NCBI RefSeq assembly: GCF_004342605.1
Contig: NZ_SLZL01000028.1
Coordinates: 1 to 45,416 of the forward strand
DNA: 45,416 nucleotides
From: Caulobacter sp. BK020
GTDB taxonomy: Bacteria > Pseudomonadota > Alphaproteobacteria > Caulobacterales > Caulobacteraceae
Direction: 5' to 3'
Below the pieces are notes generated by a model, which was not told the DNA's origin, made no database searches, and saw only the letters and a list, made by a program, of their open reading frames with translations. The stretch's first letter is position 1, and every line of letters begins with the position of its first letter. The position numbers were made by a program, and so were the translations under genes. This document shows, one piece after another, positions 37,739-45,329 of the stretch.

Positions 37739-37841
37739 CAAAATGCCCAATTTTTATACTTGAGCCTACATTATCCAAGAAGCACCACTGTACCACTCGT
37801 TAACCAATGAATGCTGATCTCTCCTCGCCACGGAGAGACAC

Positions 37842-40295
37842 ATGACTCGCTACTTCACAGCCAAGGGCGTCGAACTTTTCCTTTCGGCGGCGCCAAACAG
37901 TTGGCCAGCTCATAGCTCGGCCAAGGAAACTCAAGTCGGAACCGCCAACAACGATGTCTTCCAAGGCTCGGGCGGCGATACGCTGATCGGCGGCGCGGGC
38001 GACGACACCTATTACCTGTGGGACAAGGGCTCGACCGCGGTCGAGTACGCCGGCCAGGGTATCGACACCGTCGACGCCCGGTTCTGGGGTCCGGTGACCC
38101 TGGCGGCCAATGTCGAGAATCTCCTGCTGAACTCCGCGGGTTCGACCGCCGGGACCGGCAACGCCCTCAACAACATCATCATCGCCGGCACGGTTGGCGC
38201 GACGCTGAACGGCCTGGGCGGCGACGACGTCCTGGTCGGGGGCGCGCAGGGCGACCTGTTCAAGGTGGCGGCCGGCAACGGCTCCGACGCCATCCTGAAC
38301 TTCAAGCCCGGCAGCGACGTCATCCAGCTGAGCGGCTACGGCGTCACCAGCTTCGCCCAGCTCCAGACCCTGGCCACCCAGAGCGGCGCCGACGTCAAGC
38401 TCAGCTTCGCCAACGGCGAGAGCCTGGTGATCCGCGACACCGCCCTGTCCAGCCTCACCGCCTACGACTTCGGCCTCAAGGCCGATCCCGCCGCCATTCC
38501 GGCCGGCTATTCCCAGCTGACGGGTCCCGGGGCGGCCTACACCGCCCACGGCTGGTACGTGCTCAACAACGTCTGGAACCCCGGCAGCCTGGTCTATGGG
38601 ACCGACTACACGATCGACAGCGCCTATAGCGCCGCCGACATGACCTCCAAGACCACCTTCAACTGGTCGTTCCCGGTCACCACCGACTCGGCGCACACGA
38701 TCCGCGCCTATCCCGAGGTGATCTTCGGCCCGGCCCCGATGAGCGGCGGTCACAAGGCCAGCGACATCACCACCGTCCTGCCCGCCCAGGTCAGCAGCCT
38801 GACCGCCCTGACCGCCGATTACGACGTCAGCTACAAGGGCAACACCGGCGGCTTCAACGTCGCCTTCGACATCTGGCTGACCGACACCCCCAACGGCGGT
38901 TCCGACACCGTCACCACCGAGGTCATGGTCTGGGTGCACAAGGGCGACTTCGACGCCTTCGGCACGCAGGTGGGCACCTATTCCAGCGGCTCGGTCACCG
39001 GCAAGATCTACGCCTCCACCAGCGGCAGCTGGACCTACACCGCCGTCGTCCTCGACCAGGACACGCCCAAGGGCCAGATCGACATCGCCGGGATCCTCTC
39101 CACCCTCAAAGGCCTGAACCTCGTCTCCTCCAGCGACTATGTCGCCTCGGTCGAACTGGGATCCGAAGTGGTGTCCGGGGCCGGATCGCTGACCATCAAC
39201 AACCTGGACCTCGACGTCCAGACCCGGGGCGTCGACGGCGCCTTGACCACCATGCACGTGGAGGGATCCAACGTAACCACCACCGTCACCCAACCCCCCG
39301 CGGAGCAACCCGCGGAACAGCCCGCGCCGCAGCCCGACATCTCAGGCGACGACAGCGTCGTCTACGACGGGACAGCCTCGACGGTGCAAGGGGGCGACGG
39401 CCACGACACCCTGGTGCTGCACGTCGCCGCCACGGTCGATCTGTCGGCCACGGCCGACCAGATGGTCGGCGGCGCCGTCGTGACCGGCTTCGAGGACGTC
39501 GACGCCTCGGCCGCGACCGGCGCCGTCTCGCTCACCGGCGCTGCCGACGACAACCTCCTGACCGGCGGCGCCTACGCCGACACCCTGTCCGGCGGCGACG
39601 GCGCCGATACGCTGCGCGGTCGCTCGGGCGACGACGTCCTCGACGGCGGCAACGGCAACGACATTCTCGACGGCGGGGCGGGCGTGGACAAGGTCCAGGG
39701 CGGAGCCGGCGACGACAAGGTCGTCTACGACGCCAGCGATTCGGTCATCAACGGCGGCGCCGGGCGGGACACGCTGATCCTCAAGGTCGGCGCCACGGTC
39801 GATCTCGGCACGTTCACGACCAACCAGGTCACCAGCGGCTCGGCCTACGTCTCGGGCTTCGAGAACCTCGACGCCACCGGCGCCAGCGCCGGCGTCACGG
39901 CGACCGGCTCGGAGTTCGCCAACACCCTGGTCGGGAGCGCCTTCGCCGACAAGCTGGCCGGTGGGGCGGCGTCCGACGTCCTGGCGGGCGGGGCCGGCGC
40001 CGATCTGTTCGTCTTTGGCCCGTACAACGCCGGCGACGCCGACCGGATCACCGACTTCTCGACGAGCCAGGGCGATCGCATGGACCTGTCGGCCATCGAT
40101 GCGGTGGCCGGCGGCGTGGACGACCCCTTCACCTATATCGGCCAAGAGACCTTCCATCACGTCGCCGGTGAACTCCGCTACGCGTCGGTCTCGGGCGGCG
40201 TCATCGTTCAGGCCGATGTCGACGGCGACGGTCTCACGGACTTCTCCATCCAGCTTTCGGTGACGTCGCTGCACAGCACCGACTTCATCCTGTAG
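37842..40295 (+). CDS. RTX calcium-binding protein with embedded GH12-like glucanase domain
   Basis: This 817-residue protein is probably secreted by a type I system. Glycine-Asp nonapeptides occur near the N-terminus (GGDTLIGGAGDD) and many more from about residue 505 to 740 (SGGDGADTLRGRSGDDVLDG and neighbours). The tail FSIQLSVTSLHSTDFIL resembles RTX secretion signals. Residues about 228-465 look like glycoside hydrolase family 12: NNVWNPG, a strand with TEVMVWVHKG holding E360 (compare EIMIW) and SVELGSEVVSGAG holding E442. GH12 enzymes cut beta-1,4-glucans or xyloglucan. A proline-rich linker (PPAEQPAEQPAPQPD) separates the parts. GGAGAG precedes the ATG. No exporter genes are near. Confidence 0.85.
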   Translation: MTRYFTAKGVELFLSAAPNSWPAHSSAKETQVGTANNDVFQGSGGDTLIGGAGDDTYYLWDKGSTAVEYAGQGIDTVDARFWGPVTLAANVENLLLNSAGSTAGTGNALNNIIIAGTVGATLNGLGGDDVLVGGAQGDLFKVAAGNGSDAILNFKPGSDVIQLSGYGVTSFAQLQTLATQSGADVKLSFANGESLVIRDTALSSLTAYDFGLKADPAAIPAGYSQLTGPGAAYTAHGWYVLNNVWNPGSLVYGTDYTIDSAYSAADMTSKTTFNWSFPVTTDSAHTIRAYPEVIFGPAPMSGGHKASDITTVLPAQVSSLTALTADYDVSYKGNTGGFNVAFDIWLTDTPNGGSDTVTTEVMVWVHKGDFDAFGTQVGTYSSGSVTGKIYASTSGSWTYTAVVLDQDTPKGQIDIAGILSTLKGLNLVSSSDYVASVELGSEVVSGAGSLTINNLDLDVQTRGVDGALTTMHVEGSNVTTTVTQPPAEQPAEQPAPQPDISGDDSVVYDGTASTVQGGDGHDTLVLHVAATVDLSATADQMVGGAVVTGFEDVDASAATGAVSLTGAADDNLLTGGAYADTLSGGDGADTLRGRSGDDVLDGGNGNDILDGGAGVDKVQGGAGDDKVVYDASDSVINGGAGRDTLILKVGATVDLGTFTTNQVTSGSAYVSGFENLDATGASAGVTATGSEFANTLVGSAFADKLAGGAASDVLAGGAGADLFVFGPYNAGDADRITDFSTSQGDRMDLSAIDAVAGGVDDPFTYIGQETFHHVAGELRYASVSGGVIVQADVDGDGLTDFSIQLSVTSLHSTDFIL

Positions 40296-40301
40296 CCGAG
40301 C

Positions 40302-40402
40302 CTAGAGCAAATCGCGCGATATCAGGAACCGCACAATTTGCTTTAAGCTTTTGTTTTAGCATATCTTTTACGAAAAACCGGCGTCCATTTTCCGCGCGAT
40401 GT
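40302..40402. repeat. Dispersed intergenic repeat, copy 2 (about 100 bp)
   Basis: This is a diverged copy of the element at 278-379. It has CTAGAGCAAATCGCGCGA, a complementary AATTTGCTTTAAG block, a T-rich middle, then ACCGGCG and TTTTCCGCGCGATG. The hairpin is less perfect than in copy 1. It follows the RTX stop by 6 bases. Confidence 0.8.
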
Positions 40403-40437
40403 TCCAGCCGCGCGCGCGGCCGTCAGGCAAGTTCCAT

Positions 40438-40475
40438 GACACCGCCGGGTGCGCAACCCGGCGGTGTCTTTCGTT
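40438..40475 (+). terminator. Rho-independent terminator after the RTX gene
   Basis: A perfect 13-base stem GACACCGCCGGGT / ACCCGGCGGTGTC around a 5-base loop is followed by TTTCGTT. It probably ends transcription of the RTX gene; the short T-run makes it only moderately strong. Confidence 0.8.
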
Positions 40476-40657
40476 GGAAACGTCAGGCGCAGACGACGAG
40501 CCCACCGCCTAAGACCATACATTGGCGCAAAGAACCGAGAATATACTTAATGACTTTTAAACCTTAGATATAGTCCAGGCGTTAATCTCGACATGGGAAA
40601 TCAGTAGAGCCCTGAAACTGATCGGTCTCAGGCCAGATCACAGTACGGATAACTGAG
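40476..40657. other. Leader region before the 47-residue membrane peptide gene
   Basis: With the repeat and terminator, bases 40296-40657 form a gene-free stretch of 362. The last part, 40530-40600, is AT-rich (ATACTTAATGACTTTTAAACC), suiting a promoter for the small gene at 40658. No precise promoter could be fixed. Confidence 0.4.
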
Positions 40658-40801
40658 ATGACGACTATCACTTCGGGCCATGACCTGGTCGCGATGTCGC
40701 CGCCCCCGAAAGTCCGGGTGAACTGGATTCGGATTGGCTTCGTCTTGCTGAACGTCGCCGCCTGGGCCGGCCTTGTCGCGGGTGTCCGACTGCTCGCCTA
40801 A
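40658..40801 (+). CDS. 47-residue membrane peptide
   Basis: This short open frame starts MTTITSGHDLVAMSPPPKVR and continues VNWIRIGFVLLNVAAWAGLV to end GVRLLA. It has a soluble N-terminus, a positive anchor (K, R, R) and one hydrophobic helix at about residues 25-45, so an N-in single-pass inner-membrane peptide is predicted. It follows an AT-rich leader and has high-G+C codon use like its neighbours. No family is recognised. Its own promoter region and separation by a terminator from the RTX gene suggest independent expression. It could also be chance. Confidence 0.55.
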   Translation: MTTITSGHDLVAMSPPPKVRVNWIRIGFVLLNVAAWAGLVAGVRLLA

Positions 40802-41222
40802 TCGCCACCGCGAGCGGCTGATCGGCTTGGTTCGCCAAACCGAAACTCACGCCGGCTTGGCCCCGTCCGCGCAAGGACGCCCCGGTCTCGTCGAGGCTGG
40901 TCCAGCCGAAATCCGCCCCCCGGCCGCGAAAGTCGCCACCGCCTTCCGTGCGCCGCCTGCCCGCCGCTGATCGTATTTGGCCGTCGGGATCCCGCCGAAG
41001 CCGCCCTTGGCCGTGAACGTCGGTTCGTGTTTTCACGACATCGGCAACGACCCAAAGGCGCCGCCGCCTCGGTCCTGCCCAACTTTCCCGCAATCCCAGA
41101 CCGGCTCATGCGAAGGCGCCAAGCTGCCGCGCGCAGGCTGGCGCGCCAACGTGTTCTGAGCGACAACCAGCCGCGCCGCGAGGCGTTCGATCACGGCCGG
41201 GAACCAGGAGCGGTGGAAGAAC
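40802..41222. other. Gene-poor region, possibly decayed coding sequence
   Basis: These 421 bases have high G+C and several overlapping open frames on both strands, none with a credible start and product. The minus-strand frame through 40820-40930 (DFRGRGADFGWTSLDETGAS) looks somewhat protein-like but has no homology I recognise and runs into low-complexity Arg-rich sequence. A degraded gene is possible. The final part, ending GGAGCGGTGGAAGAAC, holds the ribosome site of the hydrolase gene. Confidence 0.35.
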
Positions 41223-42572
41223 ATGTCTACGCTCGTCGACAATCCGTCGCGCCGCTGGATGCTGCAACGCGGCGCGGCGGCCAGCGGGGGCCTACTGGTC
41301 AGCCTGAGCCCGTCCGCGGGCCAGACAGTGCAGCCGCGAATGGGGCAGCCCCTGCATCCCGTGTCGCGCGAGGCGTTCGGCCTGCATCTGGTCGGGGTCG
41401 CGGGGTGGGACCAGGGAAATGGCCCCGGCAGGAACACCCCGCTCAACACCTTCGGCTGCCGGTCGGTGCGGGTCTGGGACACCGGGGCCACCTGGCGGCG
41501 TATCGAGGGACGCGGCAAGGGCGACTTTGACTGGTCGCGGCTGGACGCCGAGATGGCGGTCTGGACCAAGGGCTTCGACGACATCCTGTTCTGCCTGGGC
41601 CAGGCCCCGGACTGGGCCTCGACGCCCCGCCGCGGCGGCAACGATTCGTGGAACCCGAACGCGCCGAACAACAGCCAGGACGCGGCCGATTTCGTCACCG
41701 CGCTCCTGCGCCGATACCCGCAAATCACCGGGCTGGAACACTGGAACGAGCCTGACAAGCGCGCCCAGTTCTATAGCGGCACCGTCGAGCAACTGGCGCA
41801 GATCAGCATCGCCCAGGCCCGCGCGGCGCGCGCCGTCCGGCCCGGCGTCGTCCTGGTGGGCGCGGCGCCGCAATCCTTCGGCGACCGCGGAGACTATCTG
41901 CGCCGCTACCTGCGGGCGTTGAAGGCCGCCGGCGGGGCCGACGCGATCGACGTGGTGTCGGCTCACACCTACGTCATGCCGCGCCAGCCCGAGCAGATCG
42001 GCGTCCTGGCCGAGCTCCTGCGCGGGGTCGCCGACGACGCCGGCTTCGACCTTCCCCTATGGTCCACCGAGTTTGGCTGGGGCGGGATCAAGAACGCGCC
42101 GCAAGCCGGCGGCTTCGCCGACGCCGCGACGGGCGCCAAGGTCGCCGCCGCGGGCGCGGTCATGGCGCAGGACCAGGCGGCGTCATACATCGCGCGCTCC
42201 TACCTGGTGTCGTTCGCCTGCGGCCTGGCGCGCCAGTACTTCTACGCGGTGGACAAGCCCTTCTCGGCCCTCCGGCTGATCGATTTCTCCAACAAGGCCA
42301 GGGTCCTGCCGGCCGGTCAGGCCCTGACCTATCTCGCCGGACTGCTGGAGGGCGGTCAGATCTCGTCCCTCTGGTCGCAGGACGACCTGCGCGGCGTCGA
42401 GTTCGCCTCGGTCGACGGCCGGCGCGGTCAGGTCTTCTGGTGTCTCGACGGCCGGCAAGCCTACGTCGATCTGACGCGCTTCAAGACGGTGCGGTCGGTC
42501 ACGGGCGGCCTCGCCCAGCCGCCGTCCCCGCACTATCTGGTCACGGATTCTCCGGTGTTCGCCTTCGCCTGA
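41223..42572 (+). CDS. GH39/PslG-like glycoside hydrolase, Tat-exported
   Basis: This is a 449-residue (beta/alpha)8-barrel hydrolase of clan GH-A type. The N-terminus SRRWMLQRGAAASGGLLVSL is a twin-arginine-like signal. The acid/base Glu is in LEHWNEPDKRAQF (E176) and the nucleophile Glu in LPLWSTEFGWGG (E283). RSVRVWDTGATWRRIEGRGK and the C-terminal beta-sandwich-like part also fit PslG, the endoglycosidase that trims or degrades Psl exopolysaccharide in Pseudomonas. A periplasmic role in trimming or turnover of the polymer encoded at 14-28 kb is plausible but inferred. Xylosidase-type GH39 activity is the alternative. Confidence 0.85.
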   Translation: MSTLVDNPSRRWMLQRGAAASGGLLVSLSPSAGQTVQPRMGQPLHPVSREAFGLHLVGVAGWDQGNGPGRNTPLNTFGCRSVRVWDTGATWRRIEGRGKGDFDWSRLDAEMAVWTKGFDDILFCLGQAPDWASTPRRGGNDSWNPNAPNNSQDAADFVTALLRRYPQITGLEHWNEPDKRAQFYSGTVEQLAQISIAQARAARAVRPGVVLVGAAPQSFGDRGDYLRRYLRALKAAGGADAIDVVSAHTYVMPRQPEQIGVLAELLRGVADDAGFDLPLWSTEFGWGGIKNAPQAGGFADAATGAKVAAAGAVMAQDQAASYIARSYLVSFACGLARQYFYAVDKPFSALRLIDFSNKARVLPAGQALTYLAGLLEGGQISSLWSQDDLRGVEFASVDGRRGQVFWCLDGRQAYVDLTRFKTVRSVTGGLAQPPSPHYLVTDSPVFAFA

Positions 42573-42782
42573 GAGCTGCACAGCTAGCAAGCATCCGCGA
42601 ACGAGCGCCGTCCGAGACGCATTCGTTTCAAGCTCGACTTCTCGCGGCCATGGTCCCGCCGCACCGGGCCGCTAGGGCTTGATCGGGTGAGATCGAGCCT
42701 ATCCTTGACGCGCCCCGCCACCGACCCGGCTGGATCGACCTCGTCGCCCGGGCTCATCCCGAGGGACGTCAGGGAGACCGCC

Positions 42783-43415
42783 ATGCCCGCGACAAGGCCG
42801 TCCGGCCGGCGACCGCGACGTCGCCTGGTGATCGGCGCGGCCTCGCTGGCCTTTCATGGCCTGCTGGGATGGGCGCTGCTCAAGGCCGTGCCGGCGCCGC
42901 CCGTCGTGGTCGAACCGCGCAGCGTGGTGGTCGAACTCCTCACGCCCGACCGGCCCCATGCGGCGACACGACCGACGCGACCCGCCGCCTCGTCCGCGCC
43001 GCTGCACGTCCCGACGCCGCGCCCCGTCCCGCCGTCCGTATCGCCCATCGCGCCTTCGCCCTTGCCCGCCGCCCCCAGCGCGCCGGGGAGCATCGTCGCC
43101 CCGCCCGGCTTCACCGCCCGGGGAACCCTGACCGGCGGCGGCGAGGCCTTGCGTCAGGCCGCGCGCCAGAGCGGCTGCACGGAGGCCGATATCGTCAAGC
43201 TGACCAAGGCCGAACGCGACGTCTGCGCCGAGGCCCTGGGGGCCAGGCACAAGAACGGTCCGGCGCTTTACGCGGCGATCGACCCCGACAAGAAGGCGGC
43301 CTTCGACGGCGACTGCAAGAAGGACGACGACTGGTGCCTCTACCGCACCGGCAAGGGCCCCTATCCCGGCCTGTTCGCCCTGGGCAGGAAGAAGAAGATC
43401 AAGGGCTGGGACTGA
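42783..43415 (+). CDS. TonB-like proline-rich membrane-anchored protein
   Basis: This 210-residue protein starts MPATRPSGRRPRRRLVIGAA with a basic cytoplasmic end and one hydrophobic helix (about 14-33). It continues into a proline-rich spacer (VPTPRPVPPSVSPIAPSPLP) as in TonB proteins. The C-terminal domain does not look like a TonB fold. It has four cysteines (SGCTEADI, RDVCAEALG, DGDCKKDDDWCLY) and ends KKKIKGWD. GGGAG precedes the ATG at 42783; an upstream start at 42687 is less likely. The periplasmic Cys domain may be disulphide bonded. Function unknown; homologues annotated as hypothetical would be expected. Confidence 0.7.
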   Translation: MPATRPSGRRPRRRLVIGAASLAFHGLLGWALLKAVPAPPVVVEPRSVVVELLTPDRPHAATRPTRPAASSAPLHVPTPRPVPPSVSPIAPSPLPAAPSAPGSIVAPPGFTARGTLTGGGEALRQAARQSGCTEADIVKLTKAERDVCAEALGARHKNGPALYAAIDPDKKAAFDGDCKKDDDWCLYRTGKGPYPGLFALGRKKKIKGWD

Positions 43416-43713
43416 CGGTGGTCCGACGGCGTCGATCAGACAGCAGTATCCATCAGACAACAACACGTCCGGAAGCCCTGATTGTTTCCGCTCACCTGTT
43501 GCCGCCAAACGGAGACGAGTTGCAGTTAGGCCGACAGCACTGGCCGGTGGTTGACTTTGCATCTCGACGGCCATAGGCGGTCCGGGATAGTTTTGGCTCC
43601 GTCCTTGTGGGACGGCGGACTGATCTGGAGGCCGACGGCGAACGGCTGGGCGGACAGGCTCAAAAAGGCGGACGATAATCGAACCACACCTGCTCCATGT
43701 CGGACACGAAAAG

Positions 43714-44340
43714 GTGCCGGTCCTGATTGTCGACAATTATGTCGCCGACCTTGACGCGATTGTCGGTCGCGCACGCGCTCTGTCTCCCTACCCGCAAGCT
43801 CCAGGGCCATACCCAGGTGAGCGCCATTTCATTACACCGGGCGACAGCCTGATGGCTGATTACATCGGTCCCATGCTGAACACCTTGGCGCCCATTATCA
43901 GCGATGCGTTCGACGCGGACATTTTGGGGGCCACATCGGCGTCTCTGTCAAAGGTCACGACACGCCCCGAAAACCTCACGAGGTATCAGAGCCACCCGCA
44001 TTTCGACGACACCAGTGGCCAGATGATCGCCATTTTGCACTACCTGACCCCTACCATGGGCACCGCCCTCTACCGCCATCGCGCCACCGGATTGGAGCGC
44101 ATAACCGAAGATAAGCTCCAATATTATTTGGCATCGATAGCGCATCTTGGGGCCCGCGAAAGTTATATATGCGGATCAAATGACGAATATGAAATGACCG
44201 CCGAAATCACCGGGCGCCGCGGCAGAATTGTTGTTTACCCAAGCAATGCCCTTCATTCCGGAATGATTCCTCCCGATCATTTCACGGACCTGGGATGCCA
44301 GGAACGACTGACGACGAACGTCTTCATTCGCCTCGCATAG
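43714..44340 (+). CDS. DUF6445-like 2-oxoglutarate/Fe(II) oxygenase
   Basis: This 208-residue protein starts at a GTG (43714) with PVLIVDNYVADLDAIVGRAR. The likely iron site is HPHFDDTSGQMIAILHYL (His-x-Asp type, H-F-D) with a distal His in YPSNALHSGMIPPDHF, followed by RLTTNVFIRLA as the 2-oxoglutarate-binding end. This order matches small prolyl-hydroxylase-like proteins of the DUF6445 type. No ATG stands in frame upstream. The middle of the gene is less G+C rich than its neighbours (for example around 44110-44180), which could mean recent acquisition. Substrate is unknown. Confidence 0.75.
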   Translation: MPVLIVDNYVADLDAIVGRARALSPYPQAPGPYPGERHFITPGDSLMADYIGPMLNTLAPIISDAFDADILGATSASLSKVTTRPENLTRYQSHPHFDDTSGQMIAILHYLTPTMGTALYRHRATGLERITEDKLQYYLASIAHLGARESYICGSNDEYEMTAEITGRRGRIVVYPSNALHSGMIPPDHFTDLGCQERLTTNVFIRLA

Positions 44341-44480
44341 CCCCGCGGGGCGGATGGGCGCAATCGCAATTCCCGCGGCGGCGCTGCCGGCCTAGGGCGA
44401 CTTGGCGCCTAGCGTGAAAGCGGCTCTCCCCTCCGCCCCTTGAAGCCGATATCGGGACCCACCAGGCGCCTTGGGAAGGT
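44341..44480. other. Spacer between the oxygenase gene and tRNA fragment
   Basis: A CCCCGCGGGG palindrome directly follows the stop codon, without a T-run. No gene is seen. If the tRNA fragment is an integration scar, this side is the original chromosomal flank downstream of the tRNA. Confidence 0.5.
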
Positions 44481-44526
44481 GGTGCCGCTTACAGGACTCG
44501 AACCTGTGACCCCCTCATTACGAAAG
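44481..44526 (-). pseudogene. tRNA-Thr(CGT) 3' half, probable attachment-site scar
   Basis: On the minus strand this reads from an anticodon loop TTCGTAA through a variable region to a perfect T-arm (ACAGG-TTCGAGT-CCTGT), an acceptor 3' strand AAGCGGC, and encoded ACCA. Upstream, the D-arm and 5' acceptor strand (GCCGCTT) are absent: no TAGCTC-type D-stem is found. Such 3' tRNA halves are left where an integrative element inserted into a tRNA gene. Orientation implies the mobile element is on the higher-coordinate side. Frames reading across it on the other strand (GLEPVTPSLR) are spurious. Confidence 0.8.
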
Positions 44527-44892
44527 AGACGACACGCTCAGAATACCCTTTTAAATCATGTGTTTAACTGGCCGAATTTTACGGCCGGACCATCGCTCTA
44601 CCGGTCCCTATCGGGATTTTCGTCCGCCTTTCGATCCGGTCTAGCTTTCGGCAGGACTAAGGATGGTGACCGGATCGCGGAGCATCGCACTAAACTGTCG
44701 GAAGAGGTTTCGGAATCCTGCCCAAAGCCACCCCTTGGGTTGGGGCCGGTCTGCCGGCTAGGGGTAGCCCCCGGAACTGCATTCTGGGCGCACCTCGACC
44801 GCACCTCAGTAAAAGTCGGGTATGGGTTGAGAGTGGCAACTTCTAGTGAGGCGGCAGCAGAGCAGATCGGGGCCAGTTGGCAGGGCGGTAGC
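44527..44892. other. Non-coding flank of the integration scar
   Basis: No gene is supported. G+C is lower than in the core regions. The stretch contains the first of two 30-base direct repeats (44804-44833). Together with 44341-44480 and the tRNA fragment it forms a gene-free run of about 550 bases. Confidence 0.5.
44804..44833 (+). repeat. 30-bp direct repeat, copy 1
   Basis: It begins CCTCAGTAAAAGT and ends GGGTATGGGTTGAGAG. It recurs with one mismatch at 44906-44935, 102 bases on, a spacing divisible by three. Confidence 0.85.
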
Positions 44893-45329
44893 GGGCTTCG
44901 GCTGGCCTCAGTAAAAGTGGGGTATGGGTTGAGAGAGACGGCTCTTACGAAGTTGGCTGGCGGACGCGAGGCCAAGCCACGCTTGTCGAGGGAAACAGCC
45001 ATCATGGCGACGACTACAACATCGTGCTTGCCAAGGGCGGGATTTACACGGCCTCGCACATGGACAGCGTCCGTTTGCGAAACGAGCATGTCGTTCAACG
45101 TTTTTTCGATCGCGCTCCCGACCACGTCATCCAGTTAGAGATTTTCACGGGCATGCGAGACATGGTCGAGTTTGACGCCGACCTCGTCACCAAGGCGATC
45201 AGTCGCCGCCTGAACATGGAGTTCGACTGGAAGCGCCGCCCCCACGCTGTCGGCACCTGCCTGACCTACGGTCACGTTGCCTTCTCGACCTCGCCCTGGG
45301 ATACGGTCGACGAGTTCGTGGTGACGTGA
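44893..45329 (+). pseudogene. Gene fragment truncated by the right IS
   Basis: An open frame runs from just after a TAG (44890-44892) to a TGA at 45327-45329 that is supplied by the IS tip. It looks protein-like from LSKSGVWVERDGSYEVGWRT through HHGDDYNIVLAKGGIYTASH to FSTSPWDTVDEFVV. It has no ATG or TTG in the first part; the first usable start is GTG 45024, in the middle of this sequence, so the 5' end is missing or altered. The 3' end is lost to the IS. I recognise no family. If the tRNA scar is real, this is cargo of the integrated element. Confidence 0.55.
44906..44935 (+). repeat. 30-bp direct repeat, copy 2
   Basis: This is the second copy of the repeat at 44804, with G for C at one position. 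It lies inside the open frame of the damaged gene 44893-45329, where it reads LSKSGVWVE; copy 1 in the same frame reads LSKSRVWVE before a stop. Confidence 0.85.

Larger units (their letters stand above)
37177..37841. other. AT-rich non-coding region upstream of the RTX gene
   Basis: These 665 bases are strikingly poorer in G+C than the rest of the window. They contain a 19-base direct repeat at 37201-37219 and 37720-37738 and a perfect dyad AATTGT-ATA-ACAATT at 37285-37299. A minus-strand frame (37498-37695, 65 codons) and several shorter ones are open, but none has a good ribosome site or recognisable product. It probably holds the RTX gene's regulatory region; an acquired or decayed segment is also possible. 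Confidence 0.6.

Noticed and set aside
40820..41093. Minus-strand frame with DFRGRGADFGWTSLDETGAS as a real gene
   Set aside because: Start region is Arg-rich noise antisense to equally poor frames, no ribosome site, no family recognised; kept only as a possible decayed sequence.
43590..43640. Resemblance of TCCGTCCTTGTGGGACGGCG to the IS end
   Set aside because: Only the short TCCGTCCTT and GGCGGACT blocks match and the spacing differs; it is more simply a small hairpin (CCGTCC/GGACGG).
44527..44640. Possible group I intron or split tRNA with the 5' half further right (GCTCTACC at about 44593)
   Set aside because: Only an eight-base D-arm-like match is present; the TAGCTC segment and the 5' acceptor strand complementary to AAGCGGC are missing, and no intron core was recognised.
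44440..45138. 232-codon frame containing VVPLTGLEPVTPSLRK
   Set aside because: The opening is the reverse complement of a tRNA 3' half, a well-known source of spurious proteins, and the rest crosses the repeats without protein-like character.
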